A DNA stretch of 64,000 nucleotides, from assembly GCF_002209535.1 (NCBI RefSeq), contig NZ_NJIG01000011.1:101911-165910 (forward strand), given 5' to 3'. Positions within the stretch are counted from its first letter, which is position 1, and each line of letters begins with the position of its first letter. Position numbers and translations under genes: made by a program. The notes beneath the pieces are model-generated. The model was not told the DNA's origin and made no database searches. It worked only from the letters and a program-made list of their open reading frames with translations. Shown piece after piece: positions 43,663-51,695 of the stretch. Source of the stretch: Achromobacter marplatensis (lineage in GTDB: Bacteria > Pseudomonadota > Gammaproteobacteria > Burkholderiales > Burkholderiaceae_B).

Positions 43663-44537
43663 TCCCGATAGCGCTTGCGCTGTTCTGGGGGCTGAACTGG
43701 CCGGCGGTGAAGATCATTCTGTCGATCTTCCCGCCGTTCACGCTGCGTGTCATGGGCCTGGGCAGCGGTGCGGTGCTGCTGTTGCTGCTGGCGCTGGCCA
43801 AGCGCGTGGCCCTGTTGCCTCCGCGTGCGTCGTGGCCCGGCATCATCGTGGGCGGCCTGTTGGCCGTGGCGGTGTTCAACCTGGCGGTGGCGTGGGCGCA
43901 GCTCAGCACCAGCACCTCGCGCGCTGCGGTGTTGACCTTCACCATGCCCATGATGTCGGCCGTGCTGGCCTGGGCCGTGCTGGGTGAACGCCCCGACCGA
44001 CGCCGGGCCGTGGCGCTGGCGCTGGGCGCGCTGGGCGTGGCCATCCTGGCCTGGCCGGTGCTGCATGCCGTCTTCGTCGACCACGACATCGCCGCGACCA
44101 AAGGCCTGGCCTTTCCGCTGATCGCCGCTTTCGGTTGGGCCGCCGGCACGGTCTATCTGAAGCGGTGGCCCGTGGCGGGCAACCGCATCGTGGTGACGGC
44201 CTGGCAACTGGTGGTGGGCGCGGCTTGCGCCTTGACGGGCATGCTGATCGCGGGCGAGTCGTTTCCCACGCAGGGCTGGAATGCGCGGGTGGCCGGCGCG
44301 CTGGCGTTTCACATCATCCTGGGCACGGCGGTGGCGTATTGGCTGTGGTTCGTGCTGAGCGAAAAGGTCAGCGCCACCGTCGCGGCATTGACGACACTGA
44401 TGGTGCCCGTGGTCGGGGTGCTGGGCGCGATGGCGCTGGTGGGCGACCGGCCGGGCGCGGCAGACTGGCTGGGCTTCGCCTTCGTGCTGGCCGGGGCGGC
44501 GCTGATCGTACTGAACTTGGGCAAGGCGCGGGGGTGA
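43653..44537 (+). CDS. EamA/DMT-family transporter, GTG start
   Basis: A 294-residue exporter-type membrane protein with ten hydrophobic segments in two EamA repeats (IALALFWGLNWPAVKIILSIFPPFTLRV; PLIAAFGWAAGTVYLKRW). The start is the GTG at 43653, supported by AGGAAAAGG just upstream and by the alignment of the first helix. It overlaps the GNAT gene, so both belong to the MocR-controlled unit. The MocR-GNAT-EamA set suggests handling of an amine or amino acid; this is inference. Confidence 0.83.
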   Translation: MRLIPIALALFWGLNWPAVKIILSIFPPFTLRVMGLGSGAVLLLLLALAKRVALLPPRASWPGIIVGGLLAVAVFNLAVAWAQLSTSTSRAAVLTFTMPMMSAVLAWAVLGERPDRRRAVALALGALGVAILAWPVLHAVFVDHDIAATKGLAFPLIAAFGWAAGTVYLKRWPVAGNRIVVTAWQLVVGAACALTGMLIAGESFPTQGWNARVAGALAFHIILGTAVAYWLWFVLSEKVSATVAALTTLMVPVVGVLGAMALVGDRPGAADWLGFAFVLAGAALIVLNLGKARG

Positions 44538-44547
44538 CGCCGGCGGC

Positions 44548-45483
44548 TCACACCCGCTTCTGCAACAGGTTCCTGATCACTTCCGCGCCGCTGACCAGCG
44601 TGATGCCCGACAGCACCAGCACCGCGCCGATGACAAAGCCGGCGTCCAGCGGCTCGTTCAGGATCAGCACGCCGAAGCTCACGCCGAACAGCGGTGTCAT
44701 GAAAGACAGGATCGACAGCCGCGACGCCAGGTAGCGGCGCAGCAGCCAGAACCAGGCAAGGTAGCTGGACAGCGCCACCACCACCGACTGGAAGGCCACG
44801 CTCAGCACGGCGGCCTGCGTGTAGCGGATGGTGTCTTGACCGGTGGCGGCGGCATAGGCCAGCAGCCCGATGGCGGCCACCGCCATCTGATAGAACAGCG
44901 TCTTGGACGGCGCGGCTTCCGATAGCGAGGTCTTGCGGATGGCGACCGTGGTGGCGCCCCAGAGCAAGCCCGCGGCCAGGCCCATGGCATCGCCCAGCAG
45001 CATGTTCGAGGATCCCGCCTGCGCTGGCTTGCCCAAAAACGCCACCCCGATGCCGCCGAACGCGATCGCCACGCCCAGCCACTGGAGCGGGCGCATGCGT
45101 TCTTCAGGTAACAGCCAATGCAGGCCCAGCGCGGCGAAGATGGGGGCGGTGTACAGGAACACCGACATGTGCGAGGCCGTGGTGTAGAGCAGGCCCTGCG
45201 CCACGAACAGGAATTCTCCCGCGAACAGCAAGCCGACGATCAGGCCGGGCAGGGCGGTGCCGTCGCGGAATGCGCGCAAGCCCTCGGCCCGCCACACCAC
45301 CACCGCCAGCACCAGCGCCGCGAACGTCGAGCGCAGGCCGATCTGCATGATCGGGGCGATATCGCCGGCCACCAGCTTGATGGCGATCTGCTGGAAACCC
45401 CAGCACACGCACAGGGCCAGCATGCCGCTGGTTGCCAGCGCGTCCAGCGGCAAGCGTTGGGGCTTGGCGGCGGGCGCGCTCAC
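44548..45483 (-). CDS. EamA/DMT-family transporter, GTG start
   Basis: A 311-residue membrane protein with ten hydrophobic segments (LATSGMLALCVCWGFQQIAIKLVAGDIAPIMQIGLRS at the start, LLWGATTVAIRKTSLSEA in the second repeat). The start GTG at 45483 overlaps the stop of the thioredoxin-like gene as GTGA, so translation is coupled. It is convergent with the other EamA gene, 10 bases apart. Confidence 0.83.
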   Translation of the reverse strand: MSAPAAKPQRLPLDALATSGMLALCVCWGFQQIAIKLVAGDIAPIMQIGLRSTFAALVLAVVVWRAEGLRAFRDGTALPGLIVGLLFAGEFLFVAQGLLYTTASHMSVFLYTAPIFAALGLHWLLPEERMRPLQWLGVAIAFGGIGVAFLGKPAQAGSSNMLLGDAMGLAAGLLWGATTVAIRKTSLSEAAPSKTLFYQMAVAAIGLLAYAAATGQDTIRYTQAAVLSVAFQSVVVALSSYLAWFWLLRRYLASRLSILSFMTPLFGVSFGVLILNEPLDAGFVIGAVLVLSGITLVSGAEVIRNLLQKRV

Positions 45484-45815
45484 GGCAGTTCGGCGGGGTA
45501 GCTGTCCAGCGCCAGGCCGATCTGTTGGCGCAAGTCCCATTCGGCCAGGGTCGATTGCACCGGGCCGAAGAAGGCGCCGTCGCGCGTGACGAACATGGCG
45601 GGCAGATGAAAGACCTCGTAGCGTTCGACCAGTCCGCGGTTGTCGCCCGCATCCACCCAGCACACGCGTTCCACGGGCAATTCCAGGGTCGGCAGCTGTT
45701 CGCGCGCGATGCGGCAGGTGCCGCAGGTGCGGCTGTGAAAGACCAGCAGCGTCAGGCCGGGCGCATCCAGCAGGAAGCGGTCGGCGGTGCTGTCATTGAG
45801 TTCTATCTGTTCCAT
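45480..45815 (-). CDS. Thioredoxin-fold protein
   Basis: A 111-residue cytosolic thioredoxin-like protein with active site Cys31-Gly-Thr-Cys34 (HSRTCGTCRIA) instead of the usual CGPC. The cis-Pro lies in FHLPAMFVTRDG, so the fold is complete. No signal peptide is seen. It is the first gene of a two-gene operon with an EamA transporter. Confidence 0.85.
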   Translation of the reverse strand: MEQIELNDSTADRFLLDAPGLTLLVFHSRTCGTCRIAREQLPTLELPVERVCWVDAGDNRGLVERYEVFHLPAMFVTRDGAFFGPVQSTLAEWDLRQQIGLALDSYPAELP

Positions 45816-45930
45816 GGGCGGCGGGGGGACGAGTCGTGGGCGCCAGACGAACCCGGCGCAAGGCGTCCATTATGGCAGCGCGCCGCCCGCGGGCCAGGGA
45901 TACCCGCGGGCGCCGAATGGATGTGCCGAT

Positions 45931-47223
45931 TCAAGCGCCGCGCAGCACCCGGTCCAGCTCCAGCACCGACTGGTACAGGACCCGGGTGCCGTCCAGCAAC
46001 TGCGCGGGTTCGATCCATTCTTCCGGGCAGTGGCTGCGGCCATTCAGGCACGGGATGAAGACCATGCCGATGGGGCCCGTGGGCGCCATGTACACGGCGT
46101 CATGGCCCGCGCCGCTGGGCAGGCGCATCGACGCGTAGCCCAGCTGGTCGGCCGCGGCCTTGACCGCGTCCATCACCAGCGGCGAACAGTCCGTGGGCTG
46201 CGCGCGGCTCAGTTGCGTGAAGCCTGCCGTCAGGCGCAGCGCCTTCAGGTCGTCGGCCACGCCCGCCATCAGCGTTTCCGGGAACGCGTCCAGCACGGCG
46301 TTGCTGTCGCTGCGCATTTCCAGCGTCAGCTCCACCCGGCCGGGCACGGCGTTGGCGGCGTTCGGCGTCATCGACAACCGGCCCACCGTGGCCACCACGT
46401 AATGCGGATTGCCGCTGGCGGCGCTGGCCTGGCGGCTGGCGGCATCGATGATGCGGGCCGCGCCGACAAGCGCGTCGCGGCGGATGTCCATGGGGGTGGT
46501 GCCAGCATGATCGGGCTGGCCTTCCACCACGATCAGCACGCGGCGGATGCCCACGATGTTGGTGACCACGCCGATCGGCAGGCTGCGGCTTTCCAGGACG
46601 GGGCCCTGTTCGATATGCAGTTCGACAAACGCCGCGGTGTCACCCGCGTTGCGTAAGGGGGCATGAAGCGCCGACGGGTCGCCGCCGACGCGGGCGATGC
46701 CTTGGGCCAGCGTCTCGCCGTCGGGGTTGCGGGCGGCCAGCATGTCGGCCGTCAGTTGGCCAGAGAGCGCGCGGCTACCCACGCACGAGATGCCGTAGTC
46801 GCTGGGTTCTTCGGACAGGAAGTCGATGACTTCGAACGGATGCGCCAGTTCGATGCCGTGTTCCTGCATCGTGTGCGCGACTTCGATGCCGGCCAGGACG
46901 CCGATGATGCCGTCGAAACGGCCGCCGGCCATGACGGTGTCGCAATGCGAGCCGGTGGCAATCGGCTTGCGGGCCGGGTCGCGCCCGGCGCGGGTGCCGA
47001 TCAGGTTGCCGCCCGCGTCCAGGCGGGTGGCCAGGCCGGCGGCTTCGAACTCGCTGCGCAGCCAGGCGCGAGCCTCGTCGAACAAGGGCGAAAAGGCGCG
47101 GCGCGTCCATGGGACGTCGGGCAGGGTGAAGCGGGACAAGGCTTCAATGCGCGACCACAGGCGGTCGGCATTGAGCGGGGGGAATTGGGGGGAAGGCGAT
47201 GCAGGGGGTGTTGCGTGCGGCAT
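45931..47223 (-). CDS. M20-family amidohydrolase (N-carbamoyl-L-amino-acid hydrolase / allantoate amidohydrolase type)
   Basis: A 430-residue zinc hydrolase. Metal-site segments are TGSHCDTVMAGGRFDGIIGVLAG, FLSEEPSDYGISCVGSRAL, VELHIEQGPVLE and the C-terminal SGAGHDAVYMAP. The lid domain carries GQPDHAGTTPMDIRRDAL. The enzyme removes carbamoyl or ureido groups from amino acids or related ureides; the exact substrate (ureidoglycolate, beta-ureidopropionate, N-carbamoyl amino acid) is unclear. It follows the enoyl-CoA hydratase by 57 bases on the same strand and may be cotranscribed. The 115 bases after it hold nothing I can name. Confidence 0.88.
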   Translation of the reverse strand: MPHATPPASPSPQFPPLNADRLWSRIEALSRFTLPDVPWTRRAFSPLFDEARAWLRSEFEAAGLATRLDAGGNLIGTRAGRDPARKPIATGSHCDTVMAGGRFDGIIGVLAGIEVAHTMQEHGIELAHPFEVIDFLSEEPSDYGISCVGSRALSGQLTADMLAARNPDGETLAQGIARVGGDPSALHAPLRNAGDTAAFVELHIEQGPVLESRSLPIGVVTNIVGIRRVLIVVEGQPDHAGTTPMDIRRDALVGAARIIDAASRQASAASGNPHYVVATVGRLSMTPNAANAVPGRVELTLEMRSDSNAVLDAFPETLMAGVADDLKALRLTAGFTQLSRAQPTDCSPLVMDAVKAAADQLGYASMRLPSGAGHDAVYMAPTGPIGMVFIPCLNGRSHCPEEWIEPAQLLDGTRVLYQSVLELDRVLRGA

Positions 47224-47280
47224 GAAGATTCCTGAAGATGCGCCGTAGATTATGTCATGGCGATCTAGCCCGCCGCCCCT

Positions 47281-48075
47281 TCAGGGTGCCAGCCGCCACG
47301 ACGGTTCGCGCTTCTCCAGGAAAGCGGCCACGCCTTCGCGGGCTTCGTCGGTGCTGCGGCAGGCCGCGATCCGTTCCACGGTGTCGGCGATCACCGCCGT
47401 GTCGATCGGCTGGCCCGCGAAGTCCCGCACCAGGCGCTTGCTGGCCTGGACGGCATCGGGGCCGTTGGCGCACAGCGTGCGGCAGATTGCGTCGGCCGCG
47501 TCATGCAGCGCCTCGGCCGGCACCACGTCGTGCAGCAGCCCCAGGCGCAGCGCGGTGGCGGCGTCAAAACGTTCGGCGGTCAGGAAATAGCGGTTGGCCG
47601 CCCGTTCGCCCATGGCCCGGATCACATAGGGGCTGATGGTGGCGGGCAGCAGCCCCAGGCGGGTTTCAGACAGGCAGAAGTGCGCGGAATCTGCGGCGAT
47701 GGCGATGTCGCAGGCCGACAGCAGGCCCATGCCGCCCGCGTAGGCATCGCCGTTCACGCAGGCAACGACGGGTTTGGGGCACGACCAGATGGTGTGCAAC
47801 ATATCGGCCAGCCGGGTGGCGTCGGCGCGATTGTCGGCGTCGGTATGCGTGGCCATCTTGCGCATCCAGTTCAGGTCGCCGCCCGCGCAGAACGCCTTGC
47901 CGGCGCCGGTCAAGAGCAGCACGCGCACACGGGGATCCTGCGCCGCCTGCCTGACGGCGCGGGTCAGCGCGGCGATCAGGGTCTCGTCGAAAGCGTTGCG
48001 CATGTCGGGGCGGTTCAGCGTCAGGCGGACGATGGCCCCGTCGTGGGCGACGTCCAGGGGGGCGTGCAGAATCAT
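47281..48075 (-). CDS. Enoyl-CoA hydratase/isomerase family protein
   Basis: A 264-residue crotonase-fold enzyme. The first oxyanion segment LTGAGKAFCAGGDLNWM and the second GDAYAGGMGLLSACDIAIAADSAHFCLSETRLGLLPATISPYVI are intact. The catalytic-position residue in SETRLGLLP is Glu-like as in methylglutaconyl/isohexenylglutaconyl-CoA hydratases (LiuC/AtuE type). The start MILHAPLD at 48075 follows a GGGAGA ribosome site. A TTGA-N7-TCAA motif sits 18 bases before it and recurs upstream of the SDR and the TetR/ligase pair. Confidence 0.88.
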   Translation of the reverse strand: MILHAPLDVAHDGAIVRLTLNRPDMRNAFDETLIAALTRAVRQAAQDPRVRVLLLTGAGKAFCAGGDLNWMRKMATHTDADNRADATRLADMLHTIWSCPKPVVACVNGDAYAGGMGLLSACDIAIAADSAHFCLSETRLGLLPATISPYVIRAMGERAANRYFLTAERFDAATALRLGLLHDVVPAEALHDAADAICRTLCANGPDAVQASKRLVRDFAGQPIDTAVIADTVERIAACRSTDEAREGVAAFLEKREPSWRLAP

Positions 48076-48092
48076 GCCGGGTCTCCCGTTGT

Positions 48093-48109
48093 ATTGAATA
48101 TGGCTCAAT
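48093..48109 (-). promoter_or_regulatory. TTGA-N7-TCAA site A (hydratase promoter)
   Basis: ATTGA-ATATGGC-TCAAT, five-base arms, 18 bases upstream of the enoyl-CoA hydratase start. It is one of three sites of the same pattern in this locus. Confidence 0.6.
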
Positions 48110-48178
48110 AAGCTAGATGCTACTGCTCGATGATTCTAGGGCTATTTTGGGTAGTCCGCGATGAATTCCGGTCAAGTA

Positions 48179-48193
48179 TTGAGTTATCCTCAA
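48179..48193 (+). promoter_or_regulatory. TTGA-N7-TCAA site B (SDR promoter)
   Basis: TTGAG-TTATC-CTCAA, 19 bases before the SDR start and overlapping its leader. Same pattern as sites A and C. Confidence 0.6.
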
Positions 48194-48211
48194 AAAATAA
48201 CGGAGCGAGAC

Positions 48212-49141
48212 ATGAATCCACAATCAGGCGGCCAGGCCGCCGATCAGCGTTATGCGTCGGTATTCCGGCCCGGACTGTACGACGGCAAGACCATCCTGGT
48301 GACGGGCGGAGGCAGCGGCCTGGGGCGCTGCACCGCGCACGAACTGGCGGCGCTGGGGGCGAGCCTGGCGCTGGTCGGTCGCAAGCTGGACAAGCTTGAG
48401 GCGGCGGGTGAAGAGATTGCCCGCATCTACCCCGAAGCCGCCGGGCGCATCAGCCTGCACGCGTGCGATATCCGCGACGAGGCCGGCGTGCGCGGCGTGG
48501 TCACGGACGTGCTGGCCCGGCATGGCGCCATCGATGGCCTGTTCAATTGCGCGGGCGGGCAGTTTCCGGCGCCGTTGGACCGCATCAGCTTCAACGGCTG
48601 GAACGCCGTGGTTCAGAACAACCTGCACGGCACCTTCCTGATGGCGCGCGAGGTCTATACGCAGCACATGCGCCAGCACGGCGGGGCCATCGTCAACATG
48701 CTGGCCGACATCTGGGGCGGCATGCCGGGCATGGGCCATTCGGGCGCGGCGCGGGCCGGCGTGTGGAACCTGACCGAAACCGCCGCTTGCGAATGGGCGC
48801 ACGCCGGGGTTCGCGTGAATGCGGTGGCGCCAGGCTGGATCGCGTCGAGCGGCATGGACAGCTACGACGACAAGTACCGCGCGGTGTTGCGCAAGCTGAA
48901 GACCAAGGTGCCGCTGCAACGCTTCGGCACCGAGGCGGAACTGGCGGCGGCCGTGGTGTTCCTGCTGTCGCCGGCGGCCGCCTTCATCAATGGCAGCGTC
49001 ATCCGCGTGGATGGCGGCGTGCCGAACGCACGCCACTCCTGGTCCTTGCAGCCCGCCGAGCGCGGCGAGGTCTACAACGGCTTTCCTCAGTACGTGCCGC
49101 CGTCCTTGTTTTCGGACTCTGCTGACGATTCGGAAGCCTGA
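48212..49141 (+). CDS. Short-chain dehydrogenase/reductase, enoyl-CoA reductase (DECR/PECR)-like
   Basis: A 309-residue SDR. The cofactor motif TGGGSGLGRCTAHELAALGA and the NAG-equivalent FNCAGGQFPAP are present. The classical Tyr-x3-Lys is absent: the catalytic region reads GMGHSGAARAGVWNLTETAACEW. This is the layout of 2,4-dienoyl-CoA and trans-2-enoyl-CoA reductases, which use other residues. The start at 48212 follows CGGAGCGAG. Divergent from an enoyl-CoA hydratase and convergent (55-base overlap) with a TetR gene, it fits a shared acyl-CoA pathway. Confidence 0.85.
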   Translation: MNPQSGGQAADQRYASVFRPGLYDGKTILVTGGGSGLGRCTAHELAALGASLALVGRKLDKLEAAGEEIARIYPEAAGRISLHACDIRDEAGVRGVVTDVLARHGAIDGLFNCAGGQFPAPLDRISFNGWNAVVQNNLHGTFLMAREVYTQHMRQHGGAIVNMLADIWGGMPGMGHSGAARAGVWNLTETAACEWAHAGVRVNAVAPGWIASSGMDSYDDKYRAVLRKLKTKVPLQRFGTEAELAAAVVFLLSPAAAFINGSVIRVDGGVPNARHSWSLQPAERGEVYNGFPQYVPPSLFSDSADDSEA

Positions 49142-49830
49142 AGCCGATGCAGGGCGTCGCGCACTTCGCCGCGAAACCGGGCCAATGCCAGCGCGTCCTG
49201 GCGGGGCGGCTGCAAGGCCTGCCACAGGAAGCCGACCAGCTGGTCGGCCGTGGCGGACACATCTACCCGCGCGCCGCGCAGGATGGCGTCCCACAGCACG
49301 TGCTCCATGGGGCCATAGACCGCCGACCGCAACAGCCGCAAGGGCATGTCCCGGCGGATGTCGCCGTCGGCCTGGCCTTGGGCCAGGATGCGCATCAGCG
49401 GCGCGGTGTAGCGGCGCTGCAGGCCGGCGTAGACCTCGCCGAAATCGTCGTTGCGGGCGCGCCCTTCGGACAGGATGAAGGCGCACAGCCCCGGCCCTTC
49501 GGCCAGCAGGTGCCGCAGGTGCGTATGCACCAGATAGTGCAGCTGCGCGCGCGCGCCCTGCACGTGGGGCAAGCTGTCTTCGACCTTGCCGATGATCTCG
49601 TCGTACCAGTCGCTGATCACCCGCACGCACAATTCCCGCTTGCCGCCGAAGTAGGTGAAGATCGTGGCTTCGGATACGCCCAGCCGCTGGGCGATCTCGG
49701 TCGTCGTGGCCGCCTGGAAGCCGGCCTCGGAGAAGACCTGCCGGGCCATGTTCAGGATGTCGCGGATGCGCTGTTCCGACTTGGCGCTGGCCGCCGGGCG
49801 GCGGGTCGGGACGACAGGGGTTTTTTCCAT
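49087..49830 (-). CDS. TetR-family regulator
   Basis: A 247-residue TetR-type repressor with the helix-turn-helix at about residues 25-70 (RIRDILNMARQVFSEAGFQAATTTEIAQRLGVSEATIFTYFGGKRELC). It is divergent from an acyl-CoA synthetase; its leader holds site C of the TTGA-N7-TCAA set. This makes it the best candidate for the regulator acting at all three sites, probably sensing an acyl-CoA. Its last 55 bases overlap the end of the SDR gene. Confidence 0.9.
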   Translation of the reverse strand: MEKTPVVPTRRPAASAKSEQRIRDILNMARQVFSEAGFQAATTTEIAQRLGVSEATIFTYFGGKRELCVRVISDWYDEIIGKVEDSLPHVQGARAQLHYLVHTHLRHLLAEGPGLCAFILSEGRARNDDFGEVYAGLQRRYTAPLMRILAQGQADGDIRRDMPLRLLRSAVYGPMEHVLWDAILRGARVDVSATADQLVGFLWQALQPPRQDALALARFRGEVRDALHRLQASESSAESENKDGGTY

Positions 49831-49866
49831 GCGGACGGCAAAAGGGCGGGTAGGCGGGGCTTATTA

Positions 49867-49881
49867 TTGAGCCAGGGTCAA
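49867..49881 (+). promoter_or_regulatory. TTGA-N7-TCAA site C (TetR / acyl-CoA synthetase promoter)
   Basis: TTGA-GCCAGGG-TCAA in the divergent gap, 37 bases before the TetR start and 51 before the synthetase start. A partly overlapping repeat CCAGGG-N18-CCCTGG (49872-49901) lies on the synthetase side. Confidence 0.6.
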
Positions 49882-49931
49882 GCAAGTTGAGCAAGCCCTG
49901 GATGATCCATAACAACATCAGAGACTAAACC

Positions 49932-51554
49932 ATGCTGTCCCGAGCCGAATCCTACAAGCAGCTTGTGTCCCAATTCCAATGGCAGGTGCCGGCGGACTTC
50001 AACATCGGCGTCGACGCCTGCGACAAATGGGCCGACGGCAGCGGACGCGTGGCGCTGATCTACGAAAAGAGCGACGGCGCGCAAACGCGCTATACCTTCG
50101 ACGACATCAAGGCGCAGTCCAATCGCCTCGCGCACAGCCTGGAGCGCCATGGGGTGCGGCGCGGCGACCGCGTGGCGGTGTATTTGCCGCAGGCGCCCGA
50201 GACCGCGGTGACGCACATCGCCGTCTACAAGATGGGCGCGGTGGCGGTGCCGCTGTTCACGCTGTTCGGCGTGGACGCCATCCAGTACCGGCTGGCCAAC
50301 AGCGGCGCGGCGGCGCTGGTGACCGACGCCGAGGGCTGCCGCAAGCTGCTCGAAATCCGCGCCAGCTTGCCGGACCTGAAGGTCATCTATTGCATTGATG
50401 GCGAAGGCGAGGGCGGCGCGGTGCCGTTCCATCCGGCGCTGGCCGCCGAGTCCGACGACTACACGCCGGTGCGCACCGCGGCGGACGACCCCGCCGTCAT
50501 CATCTATACGTCGGGCACCACGGGCAAGCCCAAGGGCGCGCTGCATGCGCATCGCGTCCTGCTGGGGCATCTGCCCGGCGTGGAGATGTCGCACGAGTTC
50601 TTCCCCGAAAACGCCAAGCTGATGTGGACGCCGGCCGACTGGGCCTGGATCGGCGGCCTGCTGGATGTGCTGCTGCCGTCTTGGCACCACGGCGTGCCCG
50701 TGCTGGCGCGTCGTTTCGAGAAGTTCGACGGCACCTCCGCCCTGGAACTGATGGCGCGCCACGGCGTCACGCACACCTTCCTGCCGCCTACCGCGCTGAA
50801 AATGATGCGCGGCGCAGCCTATCCCGAAGCGGCCGGCCCGTTGGCCCTGCGCTCGGTGGCCAGCGGCGGCGAATCGCTGGGGGCCGAGCTCATCGACTGG
50901 GGCCGCCGCGTGCTGGGCGTCACCATCAACGAGTTCTATGGCCAGACCGAATGCAACATGCTGGTGTCGTCGTGCTCGTCGCTGTTCGACCCGCAAATCG
51001 GCTCGATCGGCCGTGCGGCGCCCGGGCACCGGGTGGCTATTGTGGATGACCAGGGCGTGGAAGTGGCCGATGGACAAGAGGGCAACATCGGCGTATCGCG
51101 GCCGGACCCGGTCATGTTCCTGGGCTACTGGAACAACCCCGAGGCCACCGCCGAGAAATTCGTGGGTGACTACCTGCTGACGGGCGACCTGGGCGTGCGC
51201 GACGAGCAAGGCTTCATCCGCTTCGTGGGGCGTAATGACGACGTCATCACCAGCGCCGGCTACCGCATCGGCCCGGCACCCATCGAGGACTGCCTGATCG
51301 GCCATCCGGCCGTGCGGATGGCGGCGGTGGTGGGCGTGCCGGACGAGCAGCGCACGGAAATCGTGATGGCCTATGTGGTGCTGAACGACGGCTTCGACGG
51401 CGACGAGGCGCTGGTCAAGGCCCTGCAGGCGCATGTCCGCACCCGCTTGGCCGCGCATGAATACCCGCGCGCGATCCGCTTTGTAACCAGTTTGCCGACC
51501 ACCGCCACCGGCAAGATCATTCGCAGGGAGTTGCGTGACGGCCGCTATTCCTGA
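49932..51554 (+). CDS. Acyl-CoA synthetase (medium-chain/acetate-type, AMP-forming)
   Basis: A 540-residue ANL ligase resembling medium-chain and acetyl-CoA-like synthetases (ACSM-type). Motifs are IIYTSGTTGKPKGALHAHRV, NEFYGQTECNMLVSSCSSLF, YLLTGDLGVRDEQGFIRFVGRNDDVITSAGYRIGPAPIED and LPTTATGKIIRRELRD with the catalytic Lys. It is controlled from the gap shared with the TetR gene and belongs with the SDR and enoyl-CoA hydratase. The acid it activates is unknown. Confidence 0.9.
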   Translation: MLSRAESYKQLVSQFQWQVPADFNIGVDACDKWADGSGRVALIYEKSDGAQTRYTFDDIKAQSNRLAHSLERHGVRRGDRVAVYLPQAPETAVTHIAVYKMGAVAVPLFTLFGVDAIQYRLANSGAAALVTDAEGCRKLLEIRASLPDLKVIYCIDGEGEGGAVPFHPALAAESDDYTPVRTAADDPAVIIYTSGTTGKPKGALHAHRVLLGHLPGVEMSHEFFPENAKLMWTPADWAWIGGLLDVLLPSWHHGVPVLARRFEKFDGTSALELMARHGVTHTFLPPTALKMMRGAAYPEAAGPLALRSVASGGESLGAELIDWGRRVLGVTINEFYGQTECNMLVSSCSSLFDPQIGSIGRAAPGHRVAIVDDQGVEVADGQEGNIGVSRPDPVMFLGYWNNPEATAEKFVGDYLLTGDLGVRDEQGFIRFVGRNDDVITSAGYRIGPAPIEDCLIGHPAVRMAAVVGVPDEQRTEIVMAYVVLNDGFDGDEALVKALQAHVRTRLAAHEYPRAIRFVTSLPTTATGKIIRRELRDGRYS

Positions 51555-51636
51555 GCCGTCTCAACCCGTGACAAACTCGTCCATGAGGATGGGTTGACGG
51601 GTTGCCCCGCGCTGCAAGTATGATGGCGCAAATTAC

Positions 51637-51664
51637 ATACGGCCCCACGCAATTGGGGCCGTAT
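51637..51664 (+). promoter_or_regulatory. Perfect 10-bp hairpin in the pckG leader
   Basis: ATACGGCCCC and GGGGCCGTAT with an 8-base loop, ending 31 bases before the pckG start. There is no T-run after it, so it is probably not a simple terminator. It may be a leader hairpin or a protein-binding palindrome. Confidence 0.5.
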
Positions 51665-51695
51665 CACCATTTGTCTAAGTATGGAGATAGCCCCA

